Below, in pieces: positions 41,021 through 48,816 of a stretch of 64,000 bases of DNA. The notes under the pieces are model-generated. The model did no database searches. It was not told where the DNA came from and saw only the letters and a list, made by a program, of their open reading frames with translations. The first letter of the stretch is position 1. Each line of letters begins with the position of its first letter. The translations under genes and the position numbers were made by a program. The DNA is taken from the NCBI RefSeq assembly GCF_052180275.1, contig NZ_CP197465.1, positions 3,534,001 through 3,598,000 of the forward strand, in the 5' to 3' direction. This stretch comes from Kumtagia sp052180275. GTDB taxonomy: Bacteria > Pseudomonadota > Alphaproteobacteria > Rhizobiales > Rhizobiaceae.

Positions 41021-41713
41021 ATGGAAGACCATGGTGGATACGGGCAGTTCTGTCCCGTCTCGATGGCAGCCGAAGTGTTGTGCACACGCTGGACCATGCT
41101 GGTGGTGCGTGAGCTGCTCTACGGCTCGAAACGCTTCAACGATCTGCGGCGCGGCGTTCCCCGCATGTCACCGGCGCTACTGTCCAAACGCCTGAAAGAT
41201 CTTGAAAAATGCGGGATCATCGTCGCCGTGCCCGGCGACCGGAGCGGCATGGAATACCGGCTTTCGGCGGCCGGCGAGGAACTGAGGCCCGTCGTCCTGT
41301 CGATGGGGCTGTGGGGGCACCGCTGGGTGGAATCGCGGCTCACCCTGAAGAATCTCGACCCGTCGCTGCTGATGTGGGACATCCGCCGCAAACTCAACCC
41401 GGAGCCGTTGCCGCCGGGACGCTGCACGATTCAGTTTCAGTACCCCGAATTGCCCGATACGCAGAAGAACTGGTGGCTGGTCATCGACGCGGGCACCGTG
41501 GATCTGTGCAATTTCGATCCGGGCTATGATCTGAACCTGCTGGTGCGCAGTTCGCTGTACACCATGACGGCGATCTGGATGGGTATCGTGCCGATCCCTT
41601 CCGAGATTGCCGCCGGGCGCCTTGTTCTGGAAGGCGAGCGGCCGGTGGCCAAGGCCATGCAGCAATGGATGGGCTTCAGCCCGTTCGTCGGGGAACAGCG
41701 CGCAGTGGCGTGA
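41021..41713 (+). CDS. HxlR-family winged-helix transcriptional regulator
   Basis: 230 aa. The N-terminal HxlR domain is typical: CPVSMAAEVLCTRWTMLVVRELLYGSKRFNDLRRGVPRMSPALLSKRLKDLE, then the wing and the long helix. A C-terminal SCP2-like domain (~115-225, with AGTVDLCNFDPGYDLNLLV) is found in a subset of HxlR proteins and may bind a ligand. The conserved Cys14 is at the position used for sensing in some HxlR members. GGAGGAT precedes the ATG at 41021. It most likely controls the divergent dehydrogenase-like gene. Confidence 0.88.
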   Translation: MEDHGGYGQFCPVSMAAEVLCTRWTMLVVRELLYGSKRFNDLRRGVPRMSPALLSKRLKDLEKCGIIVAVPGDRSGMEYRLSAAGEELRPVVLSMGLWGHRWVESRLTLKNLDPSLLMWDIRRKLNPEPLPPGRCTIQFQYPELPDTQKNWWLVIDAGTVDLCNFDPGYDLNLLVRSSLYTMTAIWMGIVPIPSEIAAGRLVLEGERPVAKAMQQWMGFSPFVGEQRAVA

Positions 41714-41811
41714 GAGCCTTGGCCCAGCGGCGGGAAAACCGCCGTGGCCAGATTGCTTCGGACGGCGTTCGGCCATAGCTTCGCCGGCGTCTGACCGGAG
41801 ATTTTTGTCGA

Positions 41812-42408
41812 ATGCCGAAAGTGCTTTATTCGCCTGCGTCCCCCTACAGCGCCAAGGTACGTATGGCGGCCGCGCAGGCGGGGGTGGCGGTGGACCTGCT
41901 GAAAGTCGAGACCGGCCCGCAGCCGCCGGAACTGACCGCCGTCAATCCGCTGGGCAAAATCCCCTGCATGGTGCTGGACGACGGCCAGTCGCTGTTCGAC
42001 AGCCGCGCCATTACCCAGCATCTCAACCGTGTCTCAGGCAACGCGCTGTTCCCGCGCAACCCGGACAAGCGGCTCGATGCCGAGCGCCTCGAAGCCTGGG
42101 CCGATGGCATCTGCGACTGCCTTCTTGCCCATGTCTACGAGCGCCGCATGCGCCCGGCCGAAAAGGTCCACCAGCCCTGGCTCGACCTGCAATGGGGAAA
42201 GGTCGCGCGCTCGCTCGACCTGCTCAACCAGAATCCGCCGCGGGTCGGCAAGAAGCCGAACGCCGGCCACATCGCGCTGCGCGCCGCGCTGGGCTACCTC
42301 GACCTGCGCTTCGCCGGCCAATGGGAGCGCGGGCGCGTCAAGCTCAAGCGCTGGGCCGCCCGCTTCGACGAGAAGTTTCCGGAGCTGAAGGCTTACCTGC
42401 CGGCGTGA
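41812..42408 (+). CDS. Glutathione S-transferase family protein
   Basis: 198 aa. The N-terminal thioredoxin-like domain has SPASPYSAKVRMA (catalytic Ser/Tyr region), NPLGKIPCMVLDDG (the cis-Pro loop) and LFDSRAITQHL (Glu/Asp-Ser motif for glutathione). A helical C-terminal domain follows. It is a cytoplasmic detoxification-type enzyme of unknown substrate. It stands alone between the HxlR gene and a terminator. Confidence 0.88.
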   Translation: MPKVLYSPASPYSAKVRMAAAQAGVAVDLLKVETGPQPPELTAVNPLGKIPCMVLDDGQSLFDSRAITQHLNRVSGNALFPRNPDKRLDAERLEAWADGICDCLLAHVYERRMRPAEKVHQPWLDLQWGKVARSLDLLNQNPPRVGKKPNAGHIALRAALGYLDLRFAGQWERGRVKLKRWAARFDEKFPELKAYLPA

Positions 42409-42459
42409 AGACGACGACGTTTCCCCACCCTCCAGGGCTGGAAATCCGCACACGATAAA

Positions 42460-42487
42460 AAGGCCGGGTGCAAGCACCCGGCCTTTC
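42460..42487. terminator. Bidirectional terminator between GST and outer membrane protein genes
   Basis: AAAGGCCGGGTGC and GCACCCGGCCTTT form a near-perfect stem with a short loop; A-run on one side and T-run on the other serve both convergent genes. Confidence 0.88.
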
Positions 42488-42508
42488 CTGTCTGCGATGC
42501 GTTCCGGC

Positions 42509-43174
42509 CTAGAAGTGAATGCCGACGCCGACCTGGACGCGATGGTCGGAGGCGTCGACCTTGTGGCCGCCGCCGACATCGAAGTTCTGGCTGCCATAGT
42601 CGGTGTAGCGGTACTCGACGCGGCCGAAGACCTTCTCGGTGAGGTTGATGTCGGTTCCGACGCCCGCGGTCCAGCCGAGCTGGGTCTGCGAGTCCTCGTC
42701 GCCCGCGGCCTTCACCGTCATGCGCTTGGCGGCGCCGCCGGCGGTCACATAGGCCAGCACGTCCGGGGTGACGGTGTAGCCGAGACGGCCGCGCAACGAG
42801 CCGTCGACGCCGCCTTTCACCTCGGTACCGTGCTTCTTGCCTTCTACGCCGCTATAGCCGACATCGCCTTCGACACCGGCGATCACGCCGTTGCCCATGT
42901 CGAAATTGTAGCCGGCGAAGCCACCGCCGACGAAGCCGTCAGTGCTGGCAGTGTATCCAGTGGCGTCGTCATGCGAACGGCCGGCAAATCCATAGCCGGC
43001 GGTGATGCCCGCATAGGCGCCTCCCCAACTGGCGACCGGTGGCACGTCCATCGGCACCGCGGGCTCCGGCACTGTCTCGATAGCGTCCGCGGCGTAGGCA
43101 GAGGTGATGCCCATGAACGCGATGAGGCCGAGGGCGGTCACAGCGGGGCGTGCGAATTTAAGTCTGGCTGACAT
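42509..43174 (-). CDS. Outer membrane beta-barrel protein (Omp25/31-like porin family)
   Basis: 221 aa. Signal peptide ~1-28 (ALGLIAFMGITSAYA-AD). The mature part has a short Pro-rich linker and eight predicted strands with alternating aromatic/Gly residues (WGGAYAGITAGYGF, FVGGGFAGYNFDMGN, GWTAGVGTDINLT, VFGRVEYRYTDYG), ending in Phe, the usual barrel-assembly signal. It resembles the opacity/Omp25 family abundant in Rhizobiales. AAGGAGACC precedes the ATG at 43174. A strong terminator follows, consistent with an abundant single-gene transcript. Confidence 0.92.
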   Translation of the reverse strand: MSARLKFARPAVTALGLIAFMGITSAYAADAIETVPEPAVPMDVPPVASWGGAYAGITAGYGFAGRSHDDATGYTASTDGFVGGGFAGYNFDMGNGVIAGVEGDVGYSGVEGKKHGTEVKGGVDGSLRGRLGYTVTPDVLAYVTAGGAAKRMTVKAAGDEDSQTQLGWTAGVGTDINLTEKVFGRVEYRYTDYGSQNFDVGGGHKVDASDHRVQVGVGIHF

Positions 43175-43581
43175 TTTGGTCTCCTTAGCCACAGGATACT
43201 CAGGACGCTGTGGTCACGTTCGGAAGAGCCCCGGCCCGGGACGGGAGGAACGGGCGCGGTGCTCGCCGGTTCCGAATATCGGACCCGATTGCGGCTGCAG
43301 GGCACCGTAAGTTTGATCATTCGCTGGCGCCAATATGGCTGGAATTCGGCGTTGCGCCGGTGCAACAGCGCACTGTCAGCAGGTTGACGCCGATCCCCGC
43401 CGTGCCGCTTGGTGCAAGGCTTTGCGCGTCCTATATTGCAGCTTCCGCAAGGCCGATTCAGTCGTCTCGGGCAGGTGATCGAGGCGATTTCGCCATATTC
43501 CCGCCCGATGAGCGAATGACCGGTAAACGGCTTTTTCGGCGTCCGCCCGCAGGCGCCCAAGAACAATGAAGGTTGGAAACA
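43175..43581. other. Divergent intergenic region (407 bp)
   Basis: Between the outer membrane protein and the SDR gene. It must contain both promoters. No gene, clear operator or hairpin was recognised. Confidence 0.5.
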
Positions 43582-44340
43582 GTGTCTGAAACGAACGTGC
43601 TGGTGACGGGAGGTGCGAGACGCATCGGCCGCGTCATCGCTGGGGATCTCGCCCGGCATGGTTTCGGCGTTGCCATCCATTGCAACAATTCGCGCGACGA
43701 GGGCGCGGCGCTCGTGGACGGGATAGTCGGGCAGGGCGGCCGGGCGGTACTGGTCGCCGGCGATCTAACCGACATGGCCGTGCCCGCCCGACTCGTAGAA
43801 CAAGCCGAGGCAGCGCTCGGCCCGCTGTCGATCGTCGTCAACAACGCTTCGATCTTCAAGGACGACGCCGTGACCGATTTCGACTGGGAGGTCTGGGACC
43901 GGCATTTCGCCATCCACGCCAAGGCCCCTGTGGCGCTGGCGAGGGCGTTGGCCGAGCGCTTGCGGCCGGACGCCGAGGGGCTTGTCGTCAACATCGTCGA
44001 CCAGCGGGTGCTGCACCCCAATCCGCGCTATTTCTCCTACGCTCTGTCGAAGTCGACGCTGTGGGCGGCAACCCAAACCATGGCTCAGGCGCTGGCGCCG
44101 CGCATCCGCGTCAACGCCATCGGTCCAGGCCCGACCTTCGCCAATGAAAAACAGCAGCCGGGCGATTTCCAGGCGCAGGTCGAGGCGCTCATTCTCAGGC
44201 GGGGACCGGCGCTGGCCGAATTCGGCGCGACGATCCGCTATCTCTGGCAGGCGCGTTCCATCACCGGCCAGATGATCGCCCTCGACGGCGGCCAGCATCT
44301 TGCCTGGGAGACGCCCGACGTGTCAGGCATGGTCGAATGA
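43582..44340 (+). CDS. SDR-family oxidoreductase (FolM/pteridine reductase-like)
   Basis: 252 aa. The cofactor motif is TGGARRIGR (TGxxxRxG, as in pteridine reductases), then NNASIF, the Tyr-x3-Lys of YFSYALSKSTL, and ITGQMIALDGGQHL at the end. FolM-type enzymes reduce dihydrobiopterin or dihydrofolate with NADPH. The start is GTG at 43582 after GAAGG; a TTG at 43573 is the alternative. It overlaps the uvrC start by 4 bp (ATGA), so the two are coupled. Confidence 0.85.
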   Translation: MSETNVLVTGGARRIGRVIAGDLARHGFGVAIHCNNSRDEGAALVDGIVGQGGRAVLVAGDLTDMAVPARLVEQAEAALGPLSIVVNNASIFKDDAVTDFDWEVWDRHFAIHAKAPVALARALAERLRPDAEGLVVNIVDQRVLHPNPRYFSYALSKSTLWAATQTMAQALAPRIRVNAIGPGPTFANEKQQPGDFQAQVEALILRRGPALAEFGATIRYLWQARSITGQMIALDGGQHLAWETPDVSGMVE

Positions 44341-46430
44341 GTCCAGCCCCCCGCCAGATCAGGATGCCGCCGATTCCGAAGCAGGATCAGGCGTCGGACG
44401 ATGTTGCCGGCTATATGCCCGGCGCAGAGACCGACGAGGATGAGGACGTCGCGGTCGAGCCGGTTGCTGCCGCAGGCCCGGATATCCCCTTCACCGCCAT
44501 AGACTGGAGCGCCACGCACGGCAGCGACGCCGACGGCAAGGTCGGCGCCGACGTCATCCAGACGCTGGTGAAGCGCCTGCCCAACGCGCCCGGTGTCTAC
44601 CGCATGATGAATGCAGCCGGCGACGTACTTTATGTCGGCAAGGCGCGCAGCCTGAAGAAGCGCGTCACCAATTATGCGCAGGGCCGCTTCCACACCAACC
44701 GCATCGGCCGCATGGTGCGCGAGACCGCCACCATGGAATTCGTGGTGACCCGCACCGAGATCGAGGCGCTTCTGCTCGAAGCGAACATGATCAAGCGCTT
44801 GCGGCCGCGTTTCAATGTATTGCTGCGCGACGACAAGTCGTTCCCCTATATCGTGGTCACCGGCGATCATGCCGCGCCTGGCATCTTCAAGCATCGCGGC
44901 GCGCGCTCCCGCAAGGGCGACTACTTTGGCCCGTTCGCCTCGGCCGGCGCAGTCGGCCGCACGATTAACGCATTGCAGCGGGCGTTCCTTCTAAGAACTT
45001 GCACCGATTCGGTTTTCGAGACCCGCACGCGGCCCTGCCTGCTTTTTCAGATCAAGCGCTGCTCCGGGCCCTGCACCGGCGAGGTTTCGGTGCCCGACTA
45101 TGCGGAACTGGTCGGCGAGGCCAAGGACTTCCTCTCCGGCCGCAGCCAGAAGGTGAAGACCCAGATCGCCGACGCCATGCAGATGGCGTCCGACGATCTC
45201 GATTTCGAGCGCGCCGCCGTCTACCGCGACCGCCTGTCGGCGCTGTCGCATGTCCAGAGCCACCAGGGCATCAACCCGCAATCGGTCGACGAGGCCGACG
45301 TCTTTGCGCTGCACCAGGAAGGCGGCCAGGTCTGCATCCAGGTCTTCTTCTTCCGCACCGGCCAGAACTGGGGCAACCGCGCCTATTTCCCGAAGGCCGA
45401 TCCGGCGCTGGAGGGCGGCGAGGTGCTGGGCTCGTTCATCGCCCAGTTCTACGACGACAAGCCGTGTCCGCGGGCGATCCTGCTGGCGCAGGAGGTCGAG
45501 GAACAGGATCTGCTGGGCGAGGCGCTGTCGACCCGCGCCGGCCACAAGGTGGCGATCAGCGTTCCGAAGCGCGGCGAGAAGAAGGATTTGACCGACCACG
45601 CCCTGCAGAACGCCCGAGAGGCCTTGGCGCGGCGGCTGGCCGAGACATCGACCCAGGGCCGCCTGCTGGAAGGGCTGAAGGAGACGTTCGGTCTTGCGAA
45701 GGCGCCCACCCGCATCGAGGTCTACGACAACTCCCACATAATGGGCACCAATGCCGTCGGCGCGATGATCGTCGCCGGTCCCGAAGGCTTCGTGAAGAAC
45801 CAGTACCGAAAATTCAACATCCGCTCGACAGACATCACCCCGGGCGACGATTTTGGCATGATGCGCGAGGTCATGGAGCGTCGCTTCTCACGGCTGCTCA
45901 AGGAGGCGCAGGCCGAAGGCGAGACCGCTGCGGCCGCCGGTCCCGAAGACGATGAAGCGGGAAGCGGGGCTTTCCCGGCCTGGCCGGACGTGATCCTCAT
46001 CGACGGCGGCCAGGGCCAGATGTCGGCCGTTCGCTCCATGCTGGAAAATCTCGGCATCGCCAACCGCGTCACCGCCATCGGCGTCGCCAAGGGCCGCGAC
46101 CGCGAAGCCGGCCGCGAGCAGTTCTTCGCCGAGGGCAAACCGTCCTTCTCGCTGCCGGTGCGCGACCCCGTGCTCTATTTCGTCCAGCGCCTACGCGACG
46201 AGGCCCATCGCTTCGCCATCGGCTCCCACCGCGCCCGCCGCAAGAAGGAGATGACCAAGAACCCGCTCGACGAGATCGCCGGCATCGGCCCCGGCCGCAA
46301 GCGCGCGCTGCTGCTCGCCTTCGGAACGGCCAAGGCGGTCAGCCGCGCGGCGATGGACGATCTCATGGCGGTGGAGGGCATTTCGGAAGCGGTTGCGAAA
46401 GCGGTCTACAACCATTTTCACGAGAATTGA
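44337..46430 (+). CDS. uvrC: Excinuclease ABC subunit C
   Basis: 697 aa. An acidic N-terminal extension (~1-75) precedes the GIY-YIG nuclease (APGVYRMMNAAGDVLYVGKARSLKKRV), the Cys-containing region with PCLLFQIKRCSGPC, the UVR motif (~ASDDLDFERAAVYRDRLSAL), the RNase H-like nuclease (EVYDNSHIMGTNAVGAMIV, VILIDGGQGQM) and a C-terminal helix-hairpin-helix (IAGIGPGRKRALLLAFGT). UvrC makes both incisions in nucleotide excision repair. The extended N-terminus is longer than the E. coli protein (610 aa). Confidence 0.97.
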   Translation: MSPAPRQIRMPPIPKQDQASDDVAGYMPGAETDEDEDVAVEPVAAAGPDIPFTAIDWSATHGSDADGKVGADVIQTLVKRLPNAPGVYRMMNAAGDVLYVGKARSLKKRVTNYAQGRFHTNRIGRMVRETATMEFVVTRTEIEALLLEANMIKRLRPRFNVLLRDDKSFPYIVVTGDHAAPGIFKHRGARSRKGDYFGPFASAGAVGRTINALQRAFLLRTCTDSVFETRTRPCLLFQIKRCSGPCTGEVSVPDYAELVGEAKDFLSGRSQKVKTQIADAMQMASDDLDFERAAVYRDRLSALSHVQSHQGINPQSVDEADVFALHQEGGQVCIQVFFFRTGQNWGNRAYFPKADPALEGGEVLGSFIAQFYDDKPCPRAILLAQEVEEQDLLGEALSTRAGHKVAISVPKRGEKKDLTDHALQNAREALARRLAETSTQGRLLEGLKETFGLAKAPTRIEVYDNSHIMGTNAVGAMIVAGPEGFVKNQYRKFNIRSTDITPGDDFGMMREVMERRFSRLLKEAQAEGETAAAAGPEDDEAGSGAFPAWPDVILIDGGQGQMSAVRSMLENLGIANRVTAIGVAKGRDREAGREQFFAEGKPSFSLPVRDPVLYFVQRLRDEAHRFAIGSHRARRKKEMTKNPLDEIAGIGPGRKRALLLAFGTAKAVSRAAMDDLMAVEGISEAVAKAVYNHFHEN

Positions 46431-46777
46431 CCGGCCGGATGCGGCTGAGGAAAATCGTCAGGCAGGCGCCAACGAAATCAGCCGCGTCGACAAGCCGCAA
46501 GCGGGTATCGTGACGTACATGGCACGCTTTTCGGGCCGAAAAAGAAGTCCGTCAGCGGTTTTTTGATACGCTGATCGAGTAGCCTCATGAAAACGTTGAT
46601 TCTTCCCGACTTCACAGGTTTGGCGGAACGGCGAGCCAGACCGGATTGTCCGGGGACAAATCAGCATCACGCCCGATCGAAAGCCCTTGCATTACAGTCT
46701 GGTCCATCCGATTTGGCCAGTTGACCCCCTACGTCCCCGTCTGATTTGAGTACGGCTAGGCGAAAGCGACGAAAAAT
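46431..46777. other. Gene-free stretch before pgsA
   Basis: 347 bp with no supported gene. Somewhat lower GC than the neighbours and scattered short palindromes; it probably contains the pgsA promoter. Confidence 0.5.
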
Positions 46778-47374
46778 ATGGCAAGACGCGCGTTCAATCT
46801 CCCGAATATGCTGACCTACGGGCGGATTCTTGCGGTTCCGCTGGTCGTCCTGTGCTTTTTCCTGGACGGCCGCCTGCAATCCAGCGAATTCGCCCGCTGG
46901 AGCGCCTTCGCGATTTTCATCCTGGCCAGCATCACCGATTATCTGGACGGCTACCTAGCAAGGGCCTGGAAGCAGACCTCCAACATCGGCCGCATGCTCG
47001 ATCCGATCGCCGACAAGCTGCTGGTCGCCACCTGCCTGCTGCTGCTTGCCGCCGACACCGACCATCGCGGCGGCATCGCCGGCTGGTCGCTGTGGGCGGC
47101 GATCATCATCCTCTGCCGGGAAATCCTGGTTTCCGGCCTGCGCGAATACCTTGCCGAGCTCAAGGTCAGCGTGCCGGTGACCAAGCTCGCCAAGTGGAAG
47201 ACAACCGCGCAAATGGTTGCGATCGCTTTTCTTTTGCTCGGTCCCGTCGGCGACGAGATCATGCCCTACTGGACGCAGATCGGCCTGTTCCTGCTTTGGG
47301 TTTCGGCCATCCTGACCCTATATACCGGCTACGACTATTTTCGCGCCGGCGTGAAGCATATCGTGGACGAATGA
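46778..47374 (+). CDS. pgsA: CDP-diacylglycerol-glycerol-3-phosphate 3-phosphatidyltransferase
   Basis: 198 aa with four to five membrane helices. The CDP-alcohol phosphotransferase signature DG-x2-AR-x8-G-x3-D-x3-D is present (DGYLARAWKQTSNIGRMLDPIADK). It makes phosphatidylglycerophosphate, the precursor of phosphatidylglycerol and cardiolipin, at the inner membrane. It overlaps the moaD start by 4 bp. The uvrC-pgsA-moaD-moaE order is standard in Rhizobiales. Confidence 0.96.
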   Translation: MARRAFNLPNMLTYGRILAVPLVVLCFFLDGRLQSSEFARWSAFAIFILASITDYLDGYLARAWKQTSNIGRMLDPIADKLLVATCLLLLAADTDHRGGIAGWSLWAAIIILCREILVSGLREYLAELKVSVPVTKLAKWKTTAQMVAIAFLLLGPVGDEIMPYWTQIGLFLLWVSAILTLYTGYDYFRAGVKHIVDE

Positions 47375-47637
47375 GCGACCAGACCGTCAGACTGATCTAT
47401 TTCGCCTGGGTGCGCGAGCGCATTGGGCTCTCCGGCGAAGAGGTGGTTTTGCCTCCCGAGGTGAAATCCGTCCGTGAGCTTCTGGCATGGCTGCAGGGCA
47501 GGGGCGAGGGTTATGGCAATGCCCTCAGATACCCCGACGCCATCCGCGTCGCCATCAACCAGGAGCATGTCGACCATCGGGAAAGGCTGGCCGGCGCTCG
47601 TGAGATCGCGCTCTTCCCGCCGATGACGGGCGGCTGA
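47371..47637 (+). CDS. moaD: Molybdopterin synthase small subunit (sulfur carrier)
   Basis: 88 aa, ubiquitin-like, ending in the essential Gly-Gly (LFPPMTGG). It starts at the ATG overlapping the pgsA stop. When thiocarboxylated by MoeB it donates sulfur to precursor Z together with MoaE, encoded 3 bp downstream. Confidence 0.94.
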   Translation: MSDQTVRLIYFAWVRERIGLSGEEVVLPPEVKSVRELLAWLQGRGEGYGNALRYPDAIRVAINQEHVDHRERLAGAREIALFPPMTGG

Positions 47638-47640
47638 TCG

Positions 47641-48114
47641 GTGTCGGGTATCGAGCCCACCGTGCGCATCCAGCGGGAGGATTTCGACACCGCGGCCGAG
47701 ATCGCCCGGCTGGGCGAGGGCCGGTCCGACGTCGGGGCAATCGTAACGTTTTCAGGGCTTTGCCGCGATGAAGCGGGCACGCTGGCGGCGCTTGAGCTGG
47801 AACATTATCCCGGCATGGCCGAAGCCGAGATCGCCCGCATCGCCAGGGAGGCGGCCGACCGCTGGCCGGTGACCGGCCTCACCGCCATCCATCGCTTCGG
47901 CCGGATCCAGCCCGGCGAAAACATCGTGCTGGTGGTCGCAGCCTCGTCGCACCGGCAGGCGGCATTCGAGGCGGCCTCCTTCCTGATGGACTATCTGAAG
48001 ACCCGCGCTCCGTTTTGGAAGAAGGAGCACCGCCGGGACGGCAGCGTCGGCGACTGGGTCGAGGCGAAGGACACCGATCAGGCCGCGACGCTCCGCTGGC
48101 AGGCTGCGCCCTAG
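47641..48114 (+). CDS. moaE: Molybdopterin synthase catalytic subunit
   Basis: 157 aa from a GTG start at 47641. VGAIVTFSGLCRD, LELEHYPGMAE, IHRFGRIQPGENIVLVVAASSHRQAAFEA and the Lys pair in RAPFWKKE (catalytic) match MoaE. With MoaD it converts precursor Z to molybdopterin for molybdenum enzymes. It is the last gene of the uvrC-side unit; an IS200-type element begins about 80 bp after it. Confidence 0.95.
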   Translation: MSGIEPTVRIQREDFDTAAEIARLGEGRSDVGAIVTFSGLCRDEAGTLAALELEHYPGMAEAEIARIAREAADRWPVTGLTAIHRFGRIQPGENIVLVVAASSHRQAAFEAASFLMDYLKTRAPFWKKEHRRDGSVGDWVEAKDTDQAATLRWQAAP

Positions 48115-48194
48115 AAAAGGCTCGGCTTTTCGATCTTTGGGCAGTCGTCTTCGGCACCGATTTGTTTAGAGTCCCCGATAGGGGATCAGGAAAC

Positions 48195-48215
48195 CCCACG
48201 CCTTTAGGCGGCTGG
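48195..48215. repeat. IS200 left-end hairpin
   Basis: CCCA-CGCC stem with TTTA loop and GGCG...TGGG, imperfect; recognised as single-stranded DNA by TnpA. Confidence 0.65.
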
Positions 48216-48246
48216 GATTGAGTCGCATCCTGTGTAGATTGGCTTT

Positions 48247-48675
48247 ATGGAAGCGTACAAGCGTGGCAGCCCCACAGCTTGGGACTGTAAGTATCATCTG
48301 GTGTGGGTGACGAAGTACCGCTACGCGGTGCTTGGCGGTGATGTCGGCAACCGCTGCCGAGAATTGCTACGGGAGACTGCGCGAGCGCACGAGATGGTCA
48401 TTCACGCCGGGTCGATCAACCGTGACCATGTGCATATGCTGTTGTCGATCCCGCCGCGCCTGTCTGTATCGCGCGCCGTGCAGTACCTGAAAGGGCGCAG
48501 TTCGCACAAGTTGCTGAGTGAGTTCGGGATATTGCACAAGCGCTACTGGGGTCAGCATCTGTGGGCGCGGGGCTATTGGGTGACGACGAGCGGCAACGTC
48601 ACGGACGAGATGTGGATGGAGTACATTAAGAACCAGATGCCACCCGAGCCCGATGACGAGTTCAACGTGACGTGA
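48247..48675 (+). CDS. IS200/IS605-family transposase TnpA (Y1 HUH)
   Basis: 142 aa. The HUH motif is NRDHVHMLLS (His61, His63) and the nucleophilic Tyr126 lies in EMWMEYIKNQ, both intact. LKGRSSHKLL and the YWGQHLWARGYWV segment are family hallmarks. It performs single-strand peel-and-paste transposition using the flanking hairpins. The length is normal, so the element may be active. Confidence 0.93.
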   Translation: MEAYKRGSPTAWDCKYHLVWVTKYRYAVLGGDVGNRCRELLRETARAHEMVIHAGSINRDHVHMLLSIPPRLSVSRAVQYLKGRSSHKLLSEFGILHKRYWGQHLWARGYWVTTSGNVTDEMWMEYIKNQMPPEPDDEFNVT

Positions 48676-48731
48676 GTGAATGCCGCGTCCGCCGACGGCG
48701 GACCGATCCGGCTTTGAGCCGTAACCCGAAG

Positions 48732-48752
48732 CCACCGCCTCTTAGGCGGTGG
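48732..48752. repeat. IS200 right-end hairpin
   Basis: Perfect 8-bp stem CCACCGCC / GGCGGTGG with a 5-base loop. It shares the CCGCC..TTAGGCGG core with the left hairpin. Confidence 0.75.
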
Positions 48753-48816
48753 AGCATTCACACTATTCTAATGACCGCGTTCTACCCTGCGATCGGTTAA
48801 CGGTCCCGCGTTGACG

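Larger units (their letters stand above)
48190..48760 (+). mobile_element. IS200/IS605-family element (transposase only)
   Basis: A single Y1 transposase gene flanked by subterminal hairpins: left at 48195-48215 (CCCACGCC...GGCG..TGGG) and right at 48732-48752 (CCACCGCC...GGCGGTGG). There are no terminal inverted repeats and no tnpB, as in IS200. The exact ends cannot be fixed without an empty-site comparison; they are estimated from the hairpins. Confidence 0.8.
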
